A stretch of DNA of 64,000 nt from Anaerolineae bacterium (GCA_021463195.1 JAJTXZ010000004.1:1-64000), one strand, 5' to 3'; positions 15,919-25,570 are shown, counted from the first letter of the stretch. The notes: generated by a model from the sequence alone, not told the origin. Numbers and translations: made by a program.

Positions 15919-16646
15919 GCGCCGCGCCCTTGGTCAGTGTCATCATTCCCATCTATAACGGCGCGCGCTTTATAGCCGATGCGTTGGCGAGCGTGCGCGC
16001 GCAAAATTATGCGCCACTCGAAATTTTGATATTAGACGACGGTTCGACCGATGAGACCGCGCAAATCGCTCAGCGGCAAGCGGACGTTCGTTATATCGCG
16101 TTGGAACATCGCGGTTTGGCGGCAACGCGACAACACGGCATCCAAACGGCGCGCGGCGAATTTATCGCGTTTTTGGATGTGGACGATTTATGGAGCCACG
16201 ATAAATTGGCGCGCCAGATTATGTTGTTGCATGAAAATCCCGCGACGCTTATTGTCAACGGTTACACCCAGCTGTTACGTTTGGTGGATGCGCGCGCGTC
16301 AGAATGGCGTTTTGAAAAATGGGGCGAACCGATTTTGGCGTTTAGTTTTGGCAGCGCGCTGTTCCGCCGCAAAGTGTTCACTCTCGTTGGCGCTTTGGAT
16401 GACACGCAACTGATGGCGGAAGATTTGGATTGGTTTCTACGCGCGCGCGAAAAAAACGCGCCGTTGTTGCTTCACACTGACGTAACGCAATTTTATCGGC
16501 GGCATACGCGCAACATGTCCAACAATATTAATTTGGGCAAACAACAGTTGCTGCGCATGTTGCAAAAATCGTTGACGCGACGCGGAGCGTATTCTGAATC
16601 AAACGGCATGCCGCTGCCCGCGCTTTCGCTTGGCGGCCAAGAGTGA
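15915..16646 (+). CDS. GT2-family glycosyltransferase (third of three)
   Basis: This 243-residue GT-A enzyme has SVIIPIYNGARFIADAL, ILILDDGSTDETAQI and FLDVDDLWSHDKL. The second acidic site is DVDD rather than DADD or DDDD, so the manganese-binding Asp pair is still present. The last part (DLDWFLRAREKNAPLL and YRRHTRNMSNN) repeats the block seen in the two upstream enzymes. It is the last gene of the PqqD-like operon and converges on an MFS gene after a 100-bp spacer. The cluster has no flippase or polymerase, so a short oligosaccharide is more likely than a long polymer. Confidence 0.88.
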   Translation: MSAAPLVSVIIPIYNGARFIADALASVRAQNYAPLEILILDDGSTDETAQIAQRQADVRYIALEHRGLAATRQHGIQTARGEFIAFLDVDDLWSHDKLARQIMLLHENPATLIVNGYTQLLRLVDARASEWRFEKWGEPILAFSFGSALFRRKVFTLVGALDDTQLMAEDLDWFLRAREKNAPLLLHTDVTQFYRRHTRNMSNNINLGKQQLLRMLQKSLTRRGAYSESNGMPLPALSLGGQE

Positions 16647-16746
16647 TTCGCGTTATGCGCTGCCGCGCATTGCGCGCGATATTTTTTTCAAGCATGCGCG
16701 CAAGGCGCGGGTGGATTATTCCAAATTGTCCCAAATGGCTTGGGGT

Positions 16747-17967
16747 TCAAGCTGCCGTTTGGCGGGCAAGTTTACGCGCGTAAAGATTGAACGCAAACAA
16801 GAGCGCGGCGGCGCCCAGATTGCCGACAACCGCGAGCGCGTACAACCAATACGCGCCAAACGCGTCAAACACGATGCCGGCAAGCGGCGCGGCAAGAATT
16901 TGAATCAGCGCGCTCAAGGTGACGGTAAATAACGCGAGCATCGTCGCCGTCTGCGCGACGGGCGCGTGTTCCGTCACATACTTGACGAGCGCAATGACAA
17001 ATAAACTGTACGCCACGCCAAAAATCGCGCGCGTCGCCAGAATCGCCCAAACTTGCGGAAAGATTACGACCAAAAGCAGCGGCGCGCCGGTGAGCAAAAA
17101 GGAAAATAACAACGCCGTCGCGGCGCCGACGCGCGCGACGATGCGGTCACCCAAAAACATGCCCGGCAGTTCGATGACCGACCCCAGCATACTCGCAACA
17201 CCGATGATAAATGTGCTGGCGCCGAGCTGTTCCAAATAGATGTTGCCGAATTGCATATAGCCGCTGCCCAATAAACCTTGCAGCAACAACGCCAGCGCCA
17301 AACCGAGCAGCGCGCGATTTTGTAAAACGGCGCGCGTGTTTCCACGCAAACTATGCGCGCGCGGCGGCATTGGCGCCAAAGATGGCGGTATCAGAATTGT
17401 CGCAGGCAGCGTGTGCACAAGCGCGGCGGCGACAAAAAACGCGACCGCGCTTCCCACAAAACCCGCGACCAGACTGGTGCGTTCGATGAGCCAACCGCTG
17501 ACGAGGACGCTGACCGCCCACCCAGCGGAACCCCATACGCGCACACTGCCATAGCCCGCGCGCCGCGCTTGGGTAATGCGTAACGCCAACGCGTCAGACA
17601 AGGGGCTGAGTCCCGCGCCGGCCGAACTTTGCAGCGCCGCGAAAAACGCCAACCACACAAAAGACGTTTGTTGGCTCAAAGCCAACAGCGCGAGCGCAGA
17701 TCCGACAAGTCCCACTTGCAAGAGGCGCGTCAAAGACGCGCCCGCATCACTGCGGCGGCCCCACAGCGGCGCCGCAATCAAACCGACAACCGAGCTGATG
17801 GTGAGAATCAAGCCGATTTCGGTCCCGCTCAAACCCTGCCACCGATAAAATAAATTGACGAACGGATACGCGAAACCAACTCCGCCGATTAAAAGAAAAA
17901 AATGAATACGCGCCAAGCGCAAATCACGCACAACAAGACTCCGCAATTTTCGAATCTGAATCGCCAC
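16747..17967 (-). CDS. MFS transporter
   Basis: This 406-residue protein has 12 predicted transmembrane segments. The loop between helices 2 and 3 reads PLWGRRSDAG, the MFS motif A, with a weaker repeat around FLGDRIVARVG in the second half. The N-terminal half resembles the nucleoside/proton symporter and LacY-like branch (GVGFAYPFVNLFYRWQGLSG). Substrate is unknown. It is transcribed toward the glycosyltransferase operon and stands alone, so it need not belong to either neighbour. Both ends of the chain are basic and cytoplasmic. Confidence 0.85.
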   Translation of the reverse strand: MAIQIRKLRSLVVRDLRLARIHFFLLIGGVGFAYPFVNLFYRWQGLSGTEIGLILTISSVVGLIAAPLWGRRSDAGASLTRLLQVGLVGSALALLALSQQTSFVWLAFFAALQSSAGAGLSPLSDALALRITQARRAGYGSVRVWGSAGWAVSVLVSGWLIERTSLVAGFVGSAVAFFVAAALVHTLPATILIPPSLAPMPPRAHSLRGNTRAVLQNRALLGLALALLLQGLLGSGYMQFGNIYLEQLGASTFIIGVASMLGSVIELPGMFLGDRIVARVGAATALLFSFLLTGAPLLLVVIFPQVWAILATRAIFGVAYSLFVIALVKYVTEHAPVAQTATMLALFTVTLSALIQILAAPLAGIVFDAFGAYWLYALAVVGNLGAAALLFAFNLYARKLARQTAA

Positions 17968-18097
17968 ATCATACCAACGCCCTTGGAAAAAGAATATTTT
18001 CCACGCGCGACGGCTTGACCATTTCCGCGATACGTTGACAATAGAGCTGCAATAGAGCGTGTATTATAAAAAAATGCGAGGACTTGTGAAACTAGCT

Positions 18098-18454
18098 ATG
18101 CGTGTGCGAATCGTCAACGCCGACGCGCCGAAACAGGGCTTGGCGAATATCACGGTCGAATTGTACGACCGCGACTGGCAAAGCGCCGACGATTTTCTCG
18201 GCAAAGGCGTCACCGATGCCAAGGGCGAGATTATTTTCGAATTTGACGAAAAGGCGTACCAAGACGCCGAAGACGGACCTGCGTGGCGCGTTGAAGCGCT
18301 GCCCGATTTGTATGTAAAGGTGTATGACGCGCGCGGCGCGATGGTCTATTCGACGCGCGAGGTGGTAGAACGCGACAAATTCCCCAAGCTTTTAATCGTG
18401 CCGGTGCCGCGCGCGCTGGCGGAACAGCACCAACTCCTACCCGGCGGCGATTGA
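18098..18454 (+). CDS. Small predicted beta-sandwich protein of unknown function
   Basis: This 118-residue product (MRVRIVNADAPKQGLANITV, then DFLGKGVTDAKGEIIFEFDE and DLYVKVYDARGAMVYST) alternates short beta strands with Gly/Asp turns. It resembles transthyretin-like or Cna-B-like domains that describe a substituent on a chain. No signal peptide or catalytic motif is seen. Earlier in-frame starts exist at 18059 (GTG) and 18074 (ATG), but the domain begins at 18098 and a TATTAT -10-like sequence overlaps the earliest start. It lies just upstream of the fad promoter. I do not assign a function. Confidence 0.6.
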   Translation: MRVRIVNADAPKQGLANITVELYDRDWQSADDFLGKGVTDAKGEIIFEFDEKAYQDAEDGPAWRVEALPDLYVKVYDARGAMVYSTREVVERDKFPKLLIVPVPRALAEQHQLLPGGD

Positions 18455-18462
18455 CATTTTAC

Positions 18463-18476
18463 CTACCGTTCGGTAG
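18463..18476. promoter_or_regulatory. Palindromic operator overlapping the fad promoter
   Basis: CTACCGTTCGGTAG is a palindrome with perfect 6-bp arms around TT. It shares three bases with the -35 box of the promoter at 18474-18502, a position suited to repression. The form matches operators of TetR-family fatty-acid regulators such as the Thermus TACCGACCGNNCGGT type. No TetR gene is in the window. Confidence 0.65.
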
Positions 18477-18502
18477 ACACGCCGTTAGCTTTGTGCTACA
18501 AT
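18474..18502 (+). promoter_or_regulatory. Sigma-70-like promoter for fadN-fadA
   Basis: TAGACA (18474-18479) and TACAAT (18497-18502) are separated by 17 bp. The start of transcription would be near 18509, about 110 bases before the FadN start. Confidence 0.6.
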
Positions 18503-18513
18503 GAGCCTAATTT

Positions 18514-18530
18514 ATGACGCAGTGCGTCAT
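18514..18530. promoter_or_regulatory. 17-bp palindrome just downstream of the fad transcription start
   Basis: ATGACGCAGTGCGTCAT has perfect 7-bp arms around AGT and would sit at about +5 to +21, where a bound repressor blocks transcription. It differs in sequence from the operator at 18463, so two regulators may act here. A one-mismatch copy lies inside the E1 gene at 23832-23848. Confidence 0.5.
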
Positions 18531-18619
18531 GTTTACAATCTATGCGCTCTCGGGTCTCGAGTCTCAAATTTCCCGTCTCCAATCTCTAATTGCTTGTCTC
18601 CACAAAGGAGTATTCTACA

Positions 18620-21004
18620 ATGTCGTATGAAATTCATCGCGTCGCGGTCATCGGTTCCGGCACGATGGGCGGCGCGCTGGCTGCGCATTTCGCCAACGCC
18701 GGATTGGATGTCTCGCTCCTCGATATTGTTCCCACCACCCTAACCGCTGACGAAGAAAAGAAAAATTTATCGCTCGCACAATCCGCTGTGCGTAATCGCA
18801 TCGTCAACGCGGGCATGAACGCTGTCTTGAAATCCAAACCCGCCGCGTTGTTCACACCGCAAACCGCCGAAAAAATCCGCGTCGGCAACCTTCAAGACAA
18901 TTTTGATTTCGTCGCGGACGCCGATTGGATTCTCGAAGCGATCGTCGAAAACTTGGACGTAAAACGCGCGCTGATGGAACGGATTGACGCGGCGCGCAAA
19001 CCCAACAGCATTATCACCACAAATACATCGGGCATTCCGATTCACGCCATCGCGCAAGGGCGCAGCAAGGCATTCAAGAAACATTTTCTCGGCACGCATT
19101 TTTTCAACCCGCCGCGTTACCTCAAGCTCTTGGAAGTGATTCCGGGGCCCGACACCTCGCGCCGAGTCGTCAAGTTCGTCAAGCGCTTTGGCGAAGATGT
19201 TTTAGGCAAAGGCGTCGTCCTTTGCAAAGACCGTCCAAACTTTATCGCCAATCGGCTCGGCTCGTTTCTTGGCACGTACACGATGCGTTACGCGTACGAA
19301 CACGATTATCGCGTGGATGAAGTGGACGCGTTCACCGGCCCCGAAATCGGGCATCCCAAAACCGCCACATTTCGTCTGTGCGATTTGGTGGGCGTGGACA
19401 TTATGTATCACGTCGCCGACAATTTGCACAACGCGGTAACGGACGATGAGGCGCGCGCCGATTTGAAACCGCCGGAATTTTTGAAAACGATGGTCGAGCG
19501 CAAAATGCTCGGCAACAAAACGCGCGGCGGCTTTTACAAAGAGACGCGCGAAGAGAGCGGCAAGAAAAAATTTTACGCGCTGAATCTAAAAACATTCGAG
19601 TACGAAAAACCCGGCAAATACTTTTTCGATTCCGTCAGCGCCGCCGAAATGGCGGACACGCTGCCAGAAAAATTGCGCGCCATCGTCGCGGGCGATGACC
19701 GCGCGGCGAAATTTGTGTGGGACACCACCGCGCATTATCTCGCGTACGCGTCGCATCGCATTCCCGAAATCGCGGACGATATTGTTTCGATTGATCGCGC
19801 GATGCGATGGGGGTTCGCGCATGAAGCGGGTCCATTTGAAATATGGGATATGCTCGGCGTCGCGGAAACCCTCGTCAAAATGGAAGCGCAAGGCATTGCC
19901 GTCGCGCCATGGGTCAAAGAAATGTTGGCGGCGGGACACGCGTCGTTTTACCACAACGGTTCGTACTATGAACCCGCGGCGAAAGCGTATCGGACGCTCG
20001 CCGCAACGCCCAACGTCATTTTGCTCAAGCATACGCGCGTGATTTCCGAAAACGACAGCGCGGCGCTCCGCGATATCGGAGATGGCGTCGCGCTGTTGGA
20101 ATTTCATACCAAGATGAACGCGCTCGACGACAATATCATCGAGGTCGCGCACACCGCCTTGTCAGAAGTCGAGAAAAATTTCGCGGGCATGGTCGTCGGC
20201 AATCAGGGCGAACATTTCAGCGCGGGCGCGAATGTTCTCGGCATTTGGATGATGGCGGAAAATGGCGAATGGGAAAAAATTGACGAGGTCGCCAAAGCAT
20301 TGCAAGATTTCACGATGCGGCTGCGTTATTCGCGCAAACCGATTGTGACCGCGCCGTTCGGTTATACGCTCGGCGGCGGCTGCGAAGTGACCATGGCGGG
20401 AGCGCGTATCGTCGCGCATGCGGAAACATACGCGGGCTTGGTCGAAGTCGGCATTGGCGTCATTCCCGCCGGCGGCGGCTGCAAAGAAATGTTGCGCCGC
20501 GTCGTCGCGCCCGCGCTGCAAACGCCAAACGCGGACGCGCTCCCCTTTCTCCAACGCGTCTTTGAAACCGTCGGCACAGCCAAAGTGGCGACGAGCGCGG
20601 CAGAAGCGAAACAGCTCGGCTTTTTTGGCGACGACACGCGCATCGTGATGAATCGCGACCAACTTGTCGCGGCAGCGAAACAGACTGTTTTGAATATGGT
20701 GGCGGAAAATTATCAAGCGCCCACGCGCGCGAAAATTTACGCGGCAGGCGCGCGCGCGCTGGCGGCGATGCGCATCGCGATTTATTCGATGGTGTCGGGA
20801 AAATATATTTCTGAATACGACGCGCTCATCGGCGACAAACTCGCGCAAGTGTTGTGCGGCGGCGCTTTGACCGCGCCCGCGTGGGTGGACGAACAATATA
20901 TCCTCGACCTTGAACGCGAAGCGTTCATCTCGCTGTGCGGCCAAGAAAAAACGCGCGAACGCATTTCGCATTTTATGAATACGGGGAAACCATTGAGGAA
21001 TTAG
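18620..21004 (+). CDS. fadN: 3-hydroxyacyl-CoA dehydrogenase / enoyl-CoA hydratase (FadN type)
   Basis: This 794-residue bifunctional beta-oxidation enzyme has its dehydrogenase half first. The NAD site is [21 protein letters not shown], shown in pieces as GSGTMGG, with TNTSGIPI and [15 protein letters not shown] near residues 130-175. The hydratase (crotonase) half comes last, about 490-680, with [11 protein letters not shown] and [13 protein letters not shown] forming the oxyanion hole. This order matches FadN of Bacillus and is the reverse of FadB. The start at 18620 has AAAGGAG before it; the longer frame from 18590 is spacer. It hydrates enoyl-CoA and oxidises the 3-hydroxy product. The thiolase follows after 20 bp, completing a FadN-FadA pair. 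Confidence 0.92.
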   Translation: MSYEIHRVAVIGSGTMGGALAAHFANAGLDVSLLDIVPTTLTADEEKKNLSLAQSAVRNRIVNAGMNAVLKSKPAALFTPQTAEKIRVGNLQDNFDFVADADWILEAIVENLDVKRALMERIDAARKPNSIITTNTSGIPIHAIAQGRSKAFKKHFLGTHFFNPPRYLKLLEVIPGPDTSRRVVKFVKRFGEDVLGKGVVLCKDRPNFIANRLGSFLGTYTMRYAYEHDYRVDEVDAFTGPEIGHPKTATFRLCDLVGVDIMYHVADNLHNAVTDDEARADLKPPEFLKTMVERKMLGNKTRGGFYKETREESGKKKFYALNLKTFEYEKPGKYFFDSVSAAEMADTLPEKLRAIVAGDDRAAKFVWDTTAHYLAYASHRIPEIADDIVSIDRAMRWGFAHEAGPFEIWDMLGVAETLVKMEAQGIAVAPWVKEMLAAGHASFYHNGSYYEPAAKAYRTLAATPNVILLKHTRVISENDSAALRDIGDGVALLEFHTKMNALDDNIIEVAHTALSEVEKNFAGMVVGNQGEHFSAGANVLGIWMMAENGEWEKIDEVAKALQDFTMRLRYSRKPIVTAPFGYTLGGGCEVTMAGARIVAHAETYAGLVEVGIGVIPAGGGCKEMLRRVVAPALQTPNADALPFLQRVFETVGTAKVATSAAEAKQLGFFGDDTRIVMNRDQLVAAAKQTVLNMVAENYQAPTRAKIYAAGARALAAMRIAIYSMVSGKYISEYDALIGDKLAQVLCGGALTAPAWVDEQYILDLEREAFISLCGQEKTRERISHFMNTGKPLRN

Positions 21005-21024
21005 GAATTAGAAGGAGCAACATT

Positions 21025-22203
21025 ATGCGCGAAGCAGTTATCGTTTCCGCTGTCCGCACCGCCATAGGCAAAGCGCCGCGCGGCAAATTGCGCACAACGC
21101 GTCCCGACGACATGGCGGCAATCGTCGTCCGCGAAGCTTTTCAACGCGCGGACGGATTGAAACCCGAAGATGTTGATGATGTCATTATCGGCTGCGCGAT
21201 GCCCGAAGGCGAAGCGGGATTGAACATGGGGCGCATTGCCGCGTTACGCGCGGGCTTGCCCAATGCAGTGACGGGCATGACGGTTAACCGTTTTTGTTCG
21301 TCCGGTTTGCAGACCATTGCGCTCGCCGCGCAACAAATTCGCGCGGGGTGGGGCGAATGCGTCATTGCGGGCGGCGCGGAATCTATGAGCATGGTGCCGA
21401 TGATTGGCTTTCATTTCGCGCCCAATCCGCATCTCGCGCTCGAATATCCCGGCGTATATCTTGGCATGGGTCTCACGGCGGAAAATGTCGCAGAGCAATA
21501 CGGCATCTCCCGTCAGGCGCAAGACGAATTCGCGTATCGTTCCCATCAAAACGCCATCGCCGCTATCGCGGCGGGAAAATTTCAAGACGAAATCGTGCCG
21601 CTCGCTGTAGATTTGTTCGAGATGGAAAGCGGCGGCGCGCGCGAACAAAAATATATTTTCAATGTGGACGAAGGACCGCGCCGCGATACGACGCTCGAAG
21701 CATTGGCGAATCTCAAACCCGTCTTTCGTAATGGCGGCAGCGTCACGGCGGGGAATTCATCGCAAACGAGCGACGGCGCGGGCGCCGTTGTCGTCATGTC
21801 GGACGAAAAAGCCAAAACGTTAGGCATCAAACCGCTCGTGAAAATGTTGTCGTTTGCGGTCGGCGGCGTCGCGCCCGAAGTCATGGGCATCGGGCCCGTG
21901 CAAGCGATTCCCAAAGCGTTAAAGCTCGCGGGACTCGAATTAAAAGATATTGACGTTATCGAATTGAATGAAGCGTTCGCCGCGCAAGCTGTCGCCGTTA
22001 TACGTCAATTAGAAATTGACGAATCCAAAGTGAACGTGAACGGCGGCGCGATTGCGCTTGGACATCCGCTCGGCGCGACGGGCGCGAAACTTACCGCGCA
22101 GCTCATTCACGAATTGAAACGCCGCAAGGCGCAATATGGGATGGTCACCATGTGTATTGGCGGCGGCATGGGCGCGGCGGGAATTTTCGAAAATCTGGAA
22201 TAA
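21025..22203 (+). CDS. fadA: Acetyl-CoA acyltransferase (thiolase)
   Basis: This 392-residue thiolase begins [20 protein letters not shown] and has the nucleophilic Cys in [18 protein letters not shown], the His of [10 protein letters not shown] and the second Cys in [13 protein letters not shown]. It cleaves 3-ketoacyl-CoA to acetyl-CoA and a shortened acyl-CoA, the last step of beta-oxidation. GAAGGAG precedes the ATG at 21025; the longer frame overlapping FadN is not needed. It is co-transcribed with fadN. No acyl-CoA dehydrogenase is present, so the first step must be encoded elsewhere. Confidence 0.95.
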   Translation: MREAVIVSAVRTAIGKAPRGKLRTTRPDDMAAIVVREAFQRADGLKPEDVDDVIIGCAMPEGEAGLNMGRIAALRAGLPNAVTGMTVNRFCSSGLQTIALAAQQIRAGWGECVIAGGAESMSMVPMIGFHFAPNPHLALEYPGVYLGMGLTAENVAEQYGISRQAQDEFAYRSHQNAIAAIAAGKFQDEIVPLAVDLFEMESGGAREQKYIFNVDEGPRRDTTLEALANLKPVFRNGGSVTAGNSSQTSDGAGAVVVMSDEKAKTLGIKPLVKMLSFAVGGVAPEVMGIGPVQAIPKALKLAGLELKDIDVIELNEAFAAQAVAVIRQLEIDESKVNVNGGAIALGHPLGATGAKLTAQLIHELKRRKAQYGMVTMCIGGGMGAAGIFENLE

Positions 22204-22247
22204 CTTGACGGGAGCCAAGCATCTTGTAACACACGCGCGACCATGCT

Positions 22248-22679
22248 TTGCTCTTGCCGATATTGATGTTACATCCACGAAAGCTGCAAATTATCCTCGT
22301 GGCAGGCGACCTTATCGCGCTGCTGTTATTCATATTCATCGGACAAACCGACCATGAGACTCTTAGTCCGGGCAATCCGCTCGGCGGAATTCTCTTGACC
22401 GGCGCGCCATTCGTCGCGGCGTGGCTCGTGATTGGGTTTATCTACGGCGCGTTTCGCGCGGACGTATTGGCGCCGCGCGTGATGTTGACGCGCACAGTGA
22501 CCGCATGGTTAATCGCGCTGCCGATTGGCATTGTCCTCTATGCCCTTATGCTTGGGCGCGCAGTCATTGTGCTTGGGTTTATGCTGGCGGCGTTTAGTTT
22601 TGGCGGTTTGTTCGTCCTCGTTTGGCGCATGGCATTTGTTTTCATCGCGCGCTGGCGCGGCATTACCACCGCAAAATAA
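22248..22679 (+). CDS. DUF3054-type membrane protein
   Basis: This 143-residue protein has four predicted transmembrane helices and the DUF3054 signature: LVAGDLIALLLFIFIGQTDH near the start, then GAPFVAAWLVIGFIYGAF. A GD pair and a TDH motif inside the first helix-loop are family features. DUF3054 proteins have no established function. It follows fadA by 44 bp on the same strand and ends before a terminator, so it may be the third gene of that operon, though a functional link to beta-oxidation is unproven. Confidence 0.8.
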   Translation: MLLPILMLHPRKLQIILVAGDLIALLLFIFIGQTDHETLSPGNPLGGILLTGAPFVAAWLVIGFIYGAFRADVLAPRVMLTRTVTAWLIALPIGIVLYALMLGRAVIVLGFMLAAFSFGGLFVLVWRMAFVFIARWRGITTAK

Positions 22680-22682
22680 ATC

Positions 22683-22712
22683 AACGGCGAGCGCCGCGCG
22701 CTCGCCGTTTTT
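22683..22712 (+). terminator. Rho-independent terminator after the DUF3054 gene
   Basis: AACGGCGAGCG (22683-22693) pairs with CGCTCGCCGTT (22699-22709), ending in a run of five T. It lies 4 bp after the stop. Confidence 0.85.
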
Positions 22713-22835
22713 ATCCAAGCAAAAAAACTGTCAGCGACTGTCGCTGCCGTGTTCGCGGCAAACAATTTCGCGGCGCAACCTCGCGCGCGTAAACTCGTTT
22801 CGCGATTCAATTCGCCGCCGCGCGCGGCAAAAAAA

Positions 22836-22893
22836 TAACCTTTCCCTATTGCTTCTTCGGGGGGGGTGAAGAAAACAACAGGGAAAAGGTCTA
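22836..22893. repeat. Long imperfect hairpin with a G8 loop
   Basis: AACCTTTCCCTATTGCTTCTTC pairs, with four mismatches or bulges, to the complementary arm GAAGAAAACAACAGGGAAAA and GGT. The loop contains eight consecutive G. It is unrelated in sequence to the CTAGAGC family. It could act as a terminator or a REP-like element. Confidence 0.55.
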
Positions 22894-23125
22894 GCGCAAT
22901 TATAAAATAGTTGAACGCGCTAGCCAATAACGCTCTAGTACTATAAACTCGGGCGGCATTGACGACGGTTTGCGAATCAACGCGATTTTTGATTCGCTCA
23001 AGCTATCCATCTTGCAAAATCTTTATCACATGGAATACATTTGGAACAAATCGGAATCACAAACGGCGCGCTTGGGGGCATGCTCCATTTGACCAACTCT
23101 TTAAAATCAACACAATGAATAAATC

Positions 23126-25204
23126 ATGACACACCCATTCGATTGGCGCGCCATTGCGCGTCAGGTTTTACGCGTACGTGAGCTCGACCAATTCGAAGAA
23201 CAAGAACTCGTCGCGGGCAAAATGACCGACCCGCGCCGCATTATCAAATATCAATTCAGCGCGGGCGGGCATGAACTCGTCCAAGTTTTACTCGCCAACG
23301 CGCTCGATCATCCGCGCGATGCGGCGGGCATCTATTATCGTTCGCGTCCATTTCTCTTGAGCATTGGCTTGACCGTACGCGAAGTATTAGCGGGCGGACT
23401 GGGGCGCGTGGGTTCGCCGAGCGAAGGGCGCGATGCCGGCGTAATGTTCAATCTACCCGCGCGCGGTCGCGCGACCGCGCTGCCCTGCGGCGGCGATATC
23501 GGCGCGCAATATTCGCCCTCGGCGGGTTGGGCAAACGCGATTCGTTATCGCGCGCGCGTTTTAGGCGAAACGGAATGGGAAGGCGCGATTGCTGTCGCGA
23601 TGGGCGGCGATGCCAGCGCGGCATCCAACGGTTTTTGGGCGGCGCTCAATATCGCCACGACGCAAAATTTGCCGCTGCTCTTTTCGATCGAGGACAATCA
23701 ATACGGCATCTCGGTGCCGGCGCAGCTGCAAACCCCCGGCGGCAATATCGCCGCGAATCTCGCGTCGTACGGCAATCTGAAAATTTTTGAATGCGATGGC
23801 GCCAAGCCGCTGGAAGCGGCAGAAACAATTTATGACGCAGTGCGTTATACTCGCGCGCACGGCACGGCGTTGGCGCGCTTGCGCGTCCCGCGGTTGCAAG
23901 GACACACCTACGGCGAAGACCAACGCGCCTACAAAAGCGAGGCGCTGTTGGAGCAAGAACGCGCGCGCGACCCGGTGACGCATCTGCGCGAATTTGTCTT
24001 GCAAAACGGCATGACGGCGGACGAATGGGACGCGCTGCGAAACGATGTGCGCGCGGAAATTCGCGCGGCGTGGCAGCAAGCGGTCGAGCTGCCCGAACCC
24101 GACCCCGCTCAGGTGACGCGCTTTATTTTAGCGGACAGCGCCGTTCCAATACAAGGCGGTTTGCGCCCTGAAGCCGCGCAGCTGGCAAACGGCAGCGATA
24201 CGCCGCAACCCGAAGGCACGCGCTTGAACATGCTCGACGCGATTCGCAAAACCCTCGAACACGAATTGCGCGTCAATCCGCGCATGTTGCTGTTTGGCGA
24301 AGATGTGGGGCCACGCGGCGGCGTGCATCGCGCGACCGTGGGCTTGCAAAAAGAATTCGGCGTCGCGCGCGTATTCGATACATCGCTGAATGAAGAAGGC
24401 ATCATGGGGCGCGCGCTCGGGCTCGCGTGGGCGGGTCTTTTGCCTGTGCCAGAAATTCAGTTTCGCAATTACGCCGACCCCGCGCAAAACGAATTGAGCG
24501 ATATCGGCACGACACGTTGGCGCACCGCGAATAAATTCGCCAACCCGATGGTCGTGCGCATGCCCGCCGGTATTACGATGAAACAATTCGGCGCGCTCGG
24601 CGACCCGTGGCATAGTCCGACGAATGAAGCGCCGTACGCGCACATGGTCGGCTGGCGCATTGCGTTTCCGAGCAACGCGCAAGACGCGGTGGGCTTGTTG
24701 CGCGCCGCGCTGCGCGGCGACGATCCGACCATTTTTATCGAACATCGCGGCTTGCTCGATACGCCCAACGCGCGACGGCCCTATCCCGGCGATGATTATT
24801 GTTTGCCGTTTGGCATTGCGGCGCAGATCAGCGCGGGCGATGAATTGACGGTGATTACGTGGGGCGAATGTGTGTATCGCTGTCTCGAAGCGGCGCAAGC
24901 TTGGGCGGGACGCGTCGAAATTTTGGATTTGCGAACCTTGATTCCTTGGGACCGCGAAAAAATTCTGGATAGCGTAAAAAAGACGGGCAAGGCGATGGTG
25001 GTGCATGAAGATTTGGTAACGGGCGGTTTTGGCGGCGAAATTATCGCCACGCTGGCGCGCGACGCGTTCGCAGACTTGGACGCGCCGCTTGAACGCGTTG
25101 CCACCGCCGACACGCCTATCCCATTCAATTCCGGATTGCTGGCGGCAGCATTGCCCTCGGTCGAAAAAATTCGCGCGACAATGGAAAAACTGTTGCGCTT
25201 TTAA
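23126..25204 (+). CDS. 2-oxoacid (branched-chain type) dehydrogenase E1, alpha-beta fusion
   Basis: This 692-residue protein carries both subunits of thiamine-diphosphate E1 in one chain. The alpha part (about 1-335) has ThDP-binding MGGDASAASNGFWAALN and LFSIEDNQYGIS. The beta part (about 370-692) has LLFGEDVGPRGGVHRA, FDTSLNEEGIMGRALGLAWA and HEDLVTGGFGGEI. E1 decarboxylates a 2-oxoacid and passes the acyl group to lipoyl-E2. The usual enzyme is an alpha2beta2 heterotetramer from two genes. No E2 or E3 gene is in the window. Substrate could be branched-chain 2-oxoacids, acetoin or pyruvate; the fold is closest to the branched-chain type by eye. A hairpin repeat follows the stop by 2 bp. Confidence 0.88.
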   Translation: MTHPFDWRAIARQVLRVRELDQFEEQELVAGKMTDPRRIIKYQFSAGGHELVQVLLANALDHPRDAAGIYYRSRPFLLSIGLTVREVLAGGLGRVGSPSEGRDAGVMFNLPARGRATALPCGGDIGAQYSPSAGWANAIRYRARVLGETEWEGAIAVAMGGDASAASNGFWAALNIATTQNLPLLFSIEDNQYGISVPAQLQTPGGNIAANLASYGNLKIFECDGAKPLEAAETIYDAVRYTRAHGTALARLRVPRLQGHTYGEDQRAYKSEALLEQERARDPVTHLREFVLQNGMTADEWDALRNDVRAEIRAAWQQAVELPEPDPAQVTRFILADSAVPIQGGLRPEAAQLANGSDTPQPEGTRLNMLDAIRKTLEHELRVNPRMLLFGEDVGPRGGVHRATVGLQKEFGVARVFDTSLNEEGIMGRALGLAWAGLLPVPEIQFRNYADPAQNELSDIGTTRWRTANKFANPMVVRMPAGITMKQFGALGDPWHSPTNEAPYAHMVGWRIAFPSNAQDAVGLLRAALRGDDPTIFIEHRGLLDTPNARRPYPGDDYCLPFGIAAQISAGDELTVITWGECVYRCLEAAQAWAGRVEILDLRTLIPWDREKILDSVKKTGKAMVVHEDLVTGGFGGEIIATLARDAFADLDAPLERVATADTPIPFNSGLLAAALPSVEKIRATMEKLLRF

Positions 25205-25570
25205 ATTAGAGCCGATTCCACTTTGATTTGTGAGTAGCCCTTTCGGGTTTCCGAAAACCCGAAAGGGCTTGGCCCACAAACGAATCAGGAATGCGCTCTA
25301 GGAACTGTTGTTACGCATGGGCACGGCAAATTTGAAATTTGTCGTACGTTTGCACGCTATTTTTTAGCGAATGCGCGTAACGTGAGTTATTCCGTCTCGC
25401 CATAAATGCTTAACATTGGCGATAGAATTTTGCGGAGAAACAAACCTACCCCGCAAGAAAATTTTCTTGAAACTGTAAAGCGACTTTGGTGAGATGGAAT
25501 AGGAAAACAGGCGCTGGGAAACTAGCGGCAGCTTGCAAGATACGGAACTCGATTTCGTTTCTTGCGCTTT
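25205..25570. other. Intergenic region between convergent genes
   Basis: Apart from the hairpin repeat at 25207-25301 I see no gene or clear signal in these 366 bp. The hairpin is placed to terminate E1 transcription. The minus-strand DhaM-HPr-EI gene ends at 25571. Confidence 0.5.
25207..25301. repeat. Hairpin repeat family, copy 2
   Basis: This 95-bp element runs from TAGAGC to GCTCTAG and matches copy 1 along most of its length. Its inner stem is AGCCCTTTCGGG paired with CCCGAAAGGGCT, where copy 1 has AGACC and GGTCT: both sides of the stem have changed together. Confidence 0.9.

Larger units (their letters stand above)
22680..23125. other. Intergenic region with two hairpins
   Basis: No gene is seen in these 446 bp. 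It holds the terminator at 22683-22712 and an AT-rich inverted repeat at 22836-22893. The remaining 230 bp before the E1 start shows a weak TTGACC box near 23089 but no convincing promoter. Confidence 0.5.

Noticed and set aside
20162-20971. 269-residue frame opposite fadN
   Set aside because: It is antisense to the hydratase half of FadN and is explained by codon bias.
24128-25279. 383-residue open frame antisense to the E1 gene
   Set aside because: It lies entirely opposite a well-supported E1 gene, has shuffled Arg/His/Ala-rich composition and no domain. Long antisense frames are common at this GC content.
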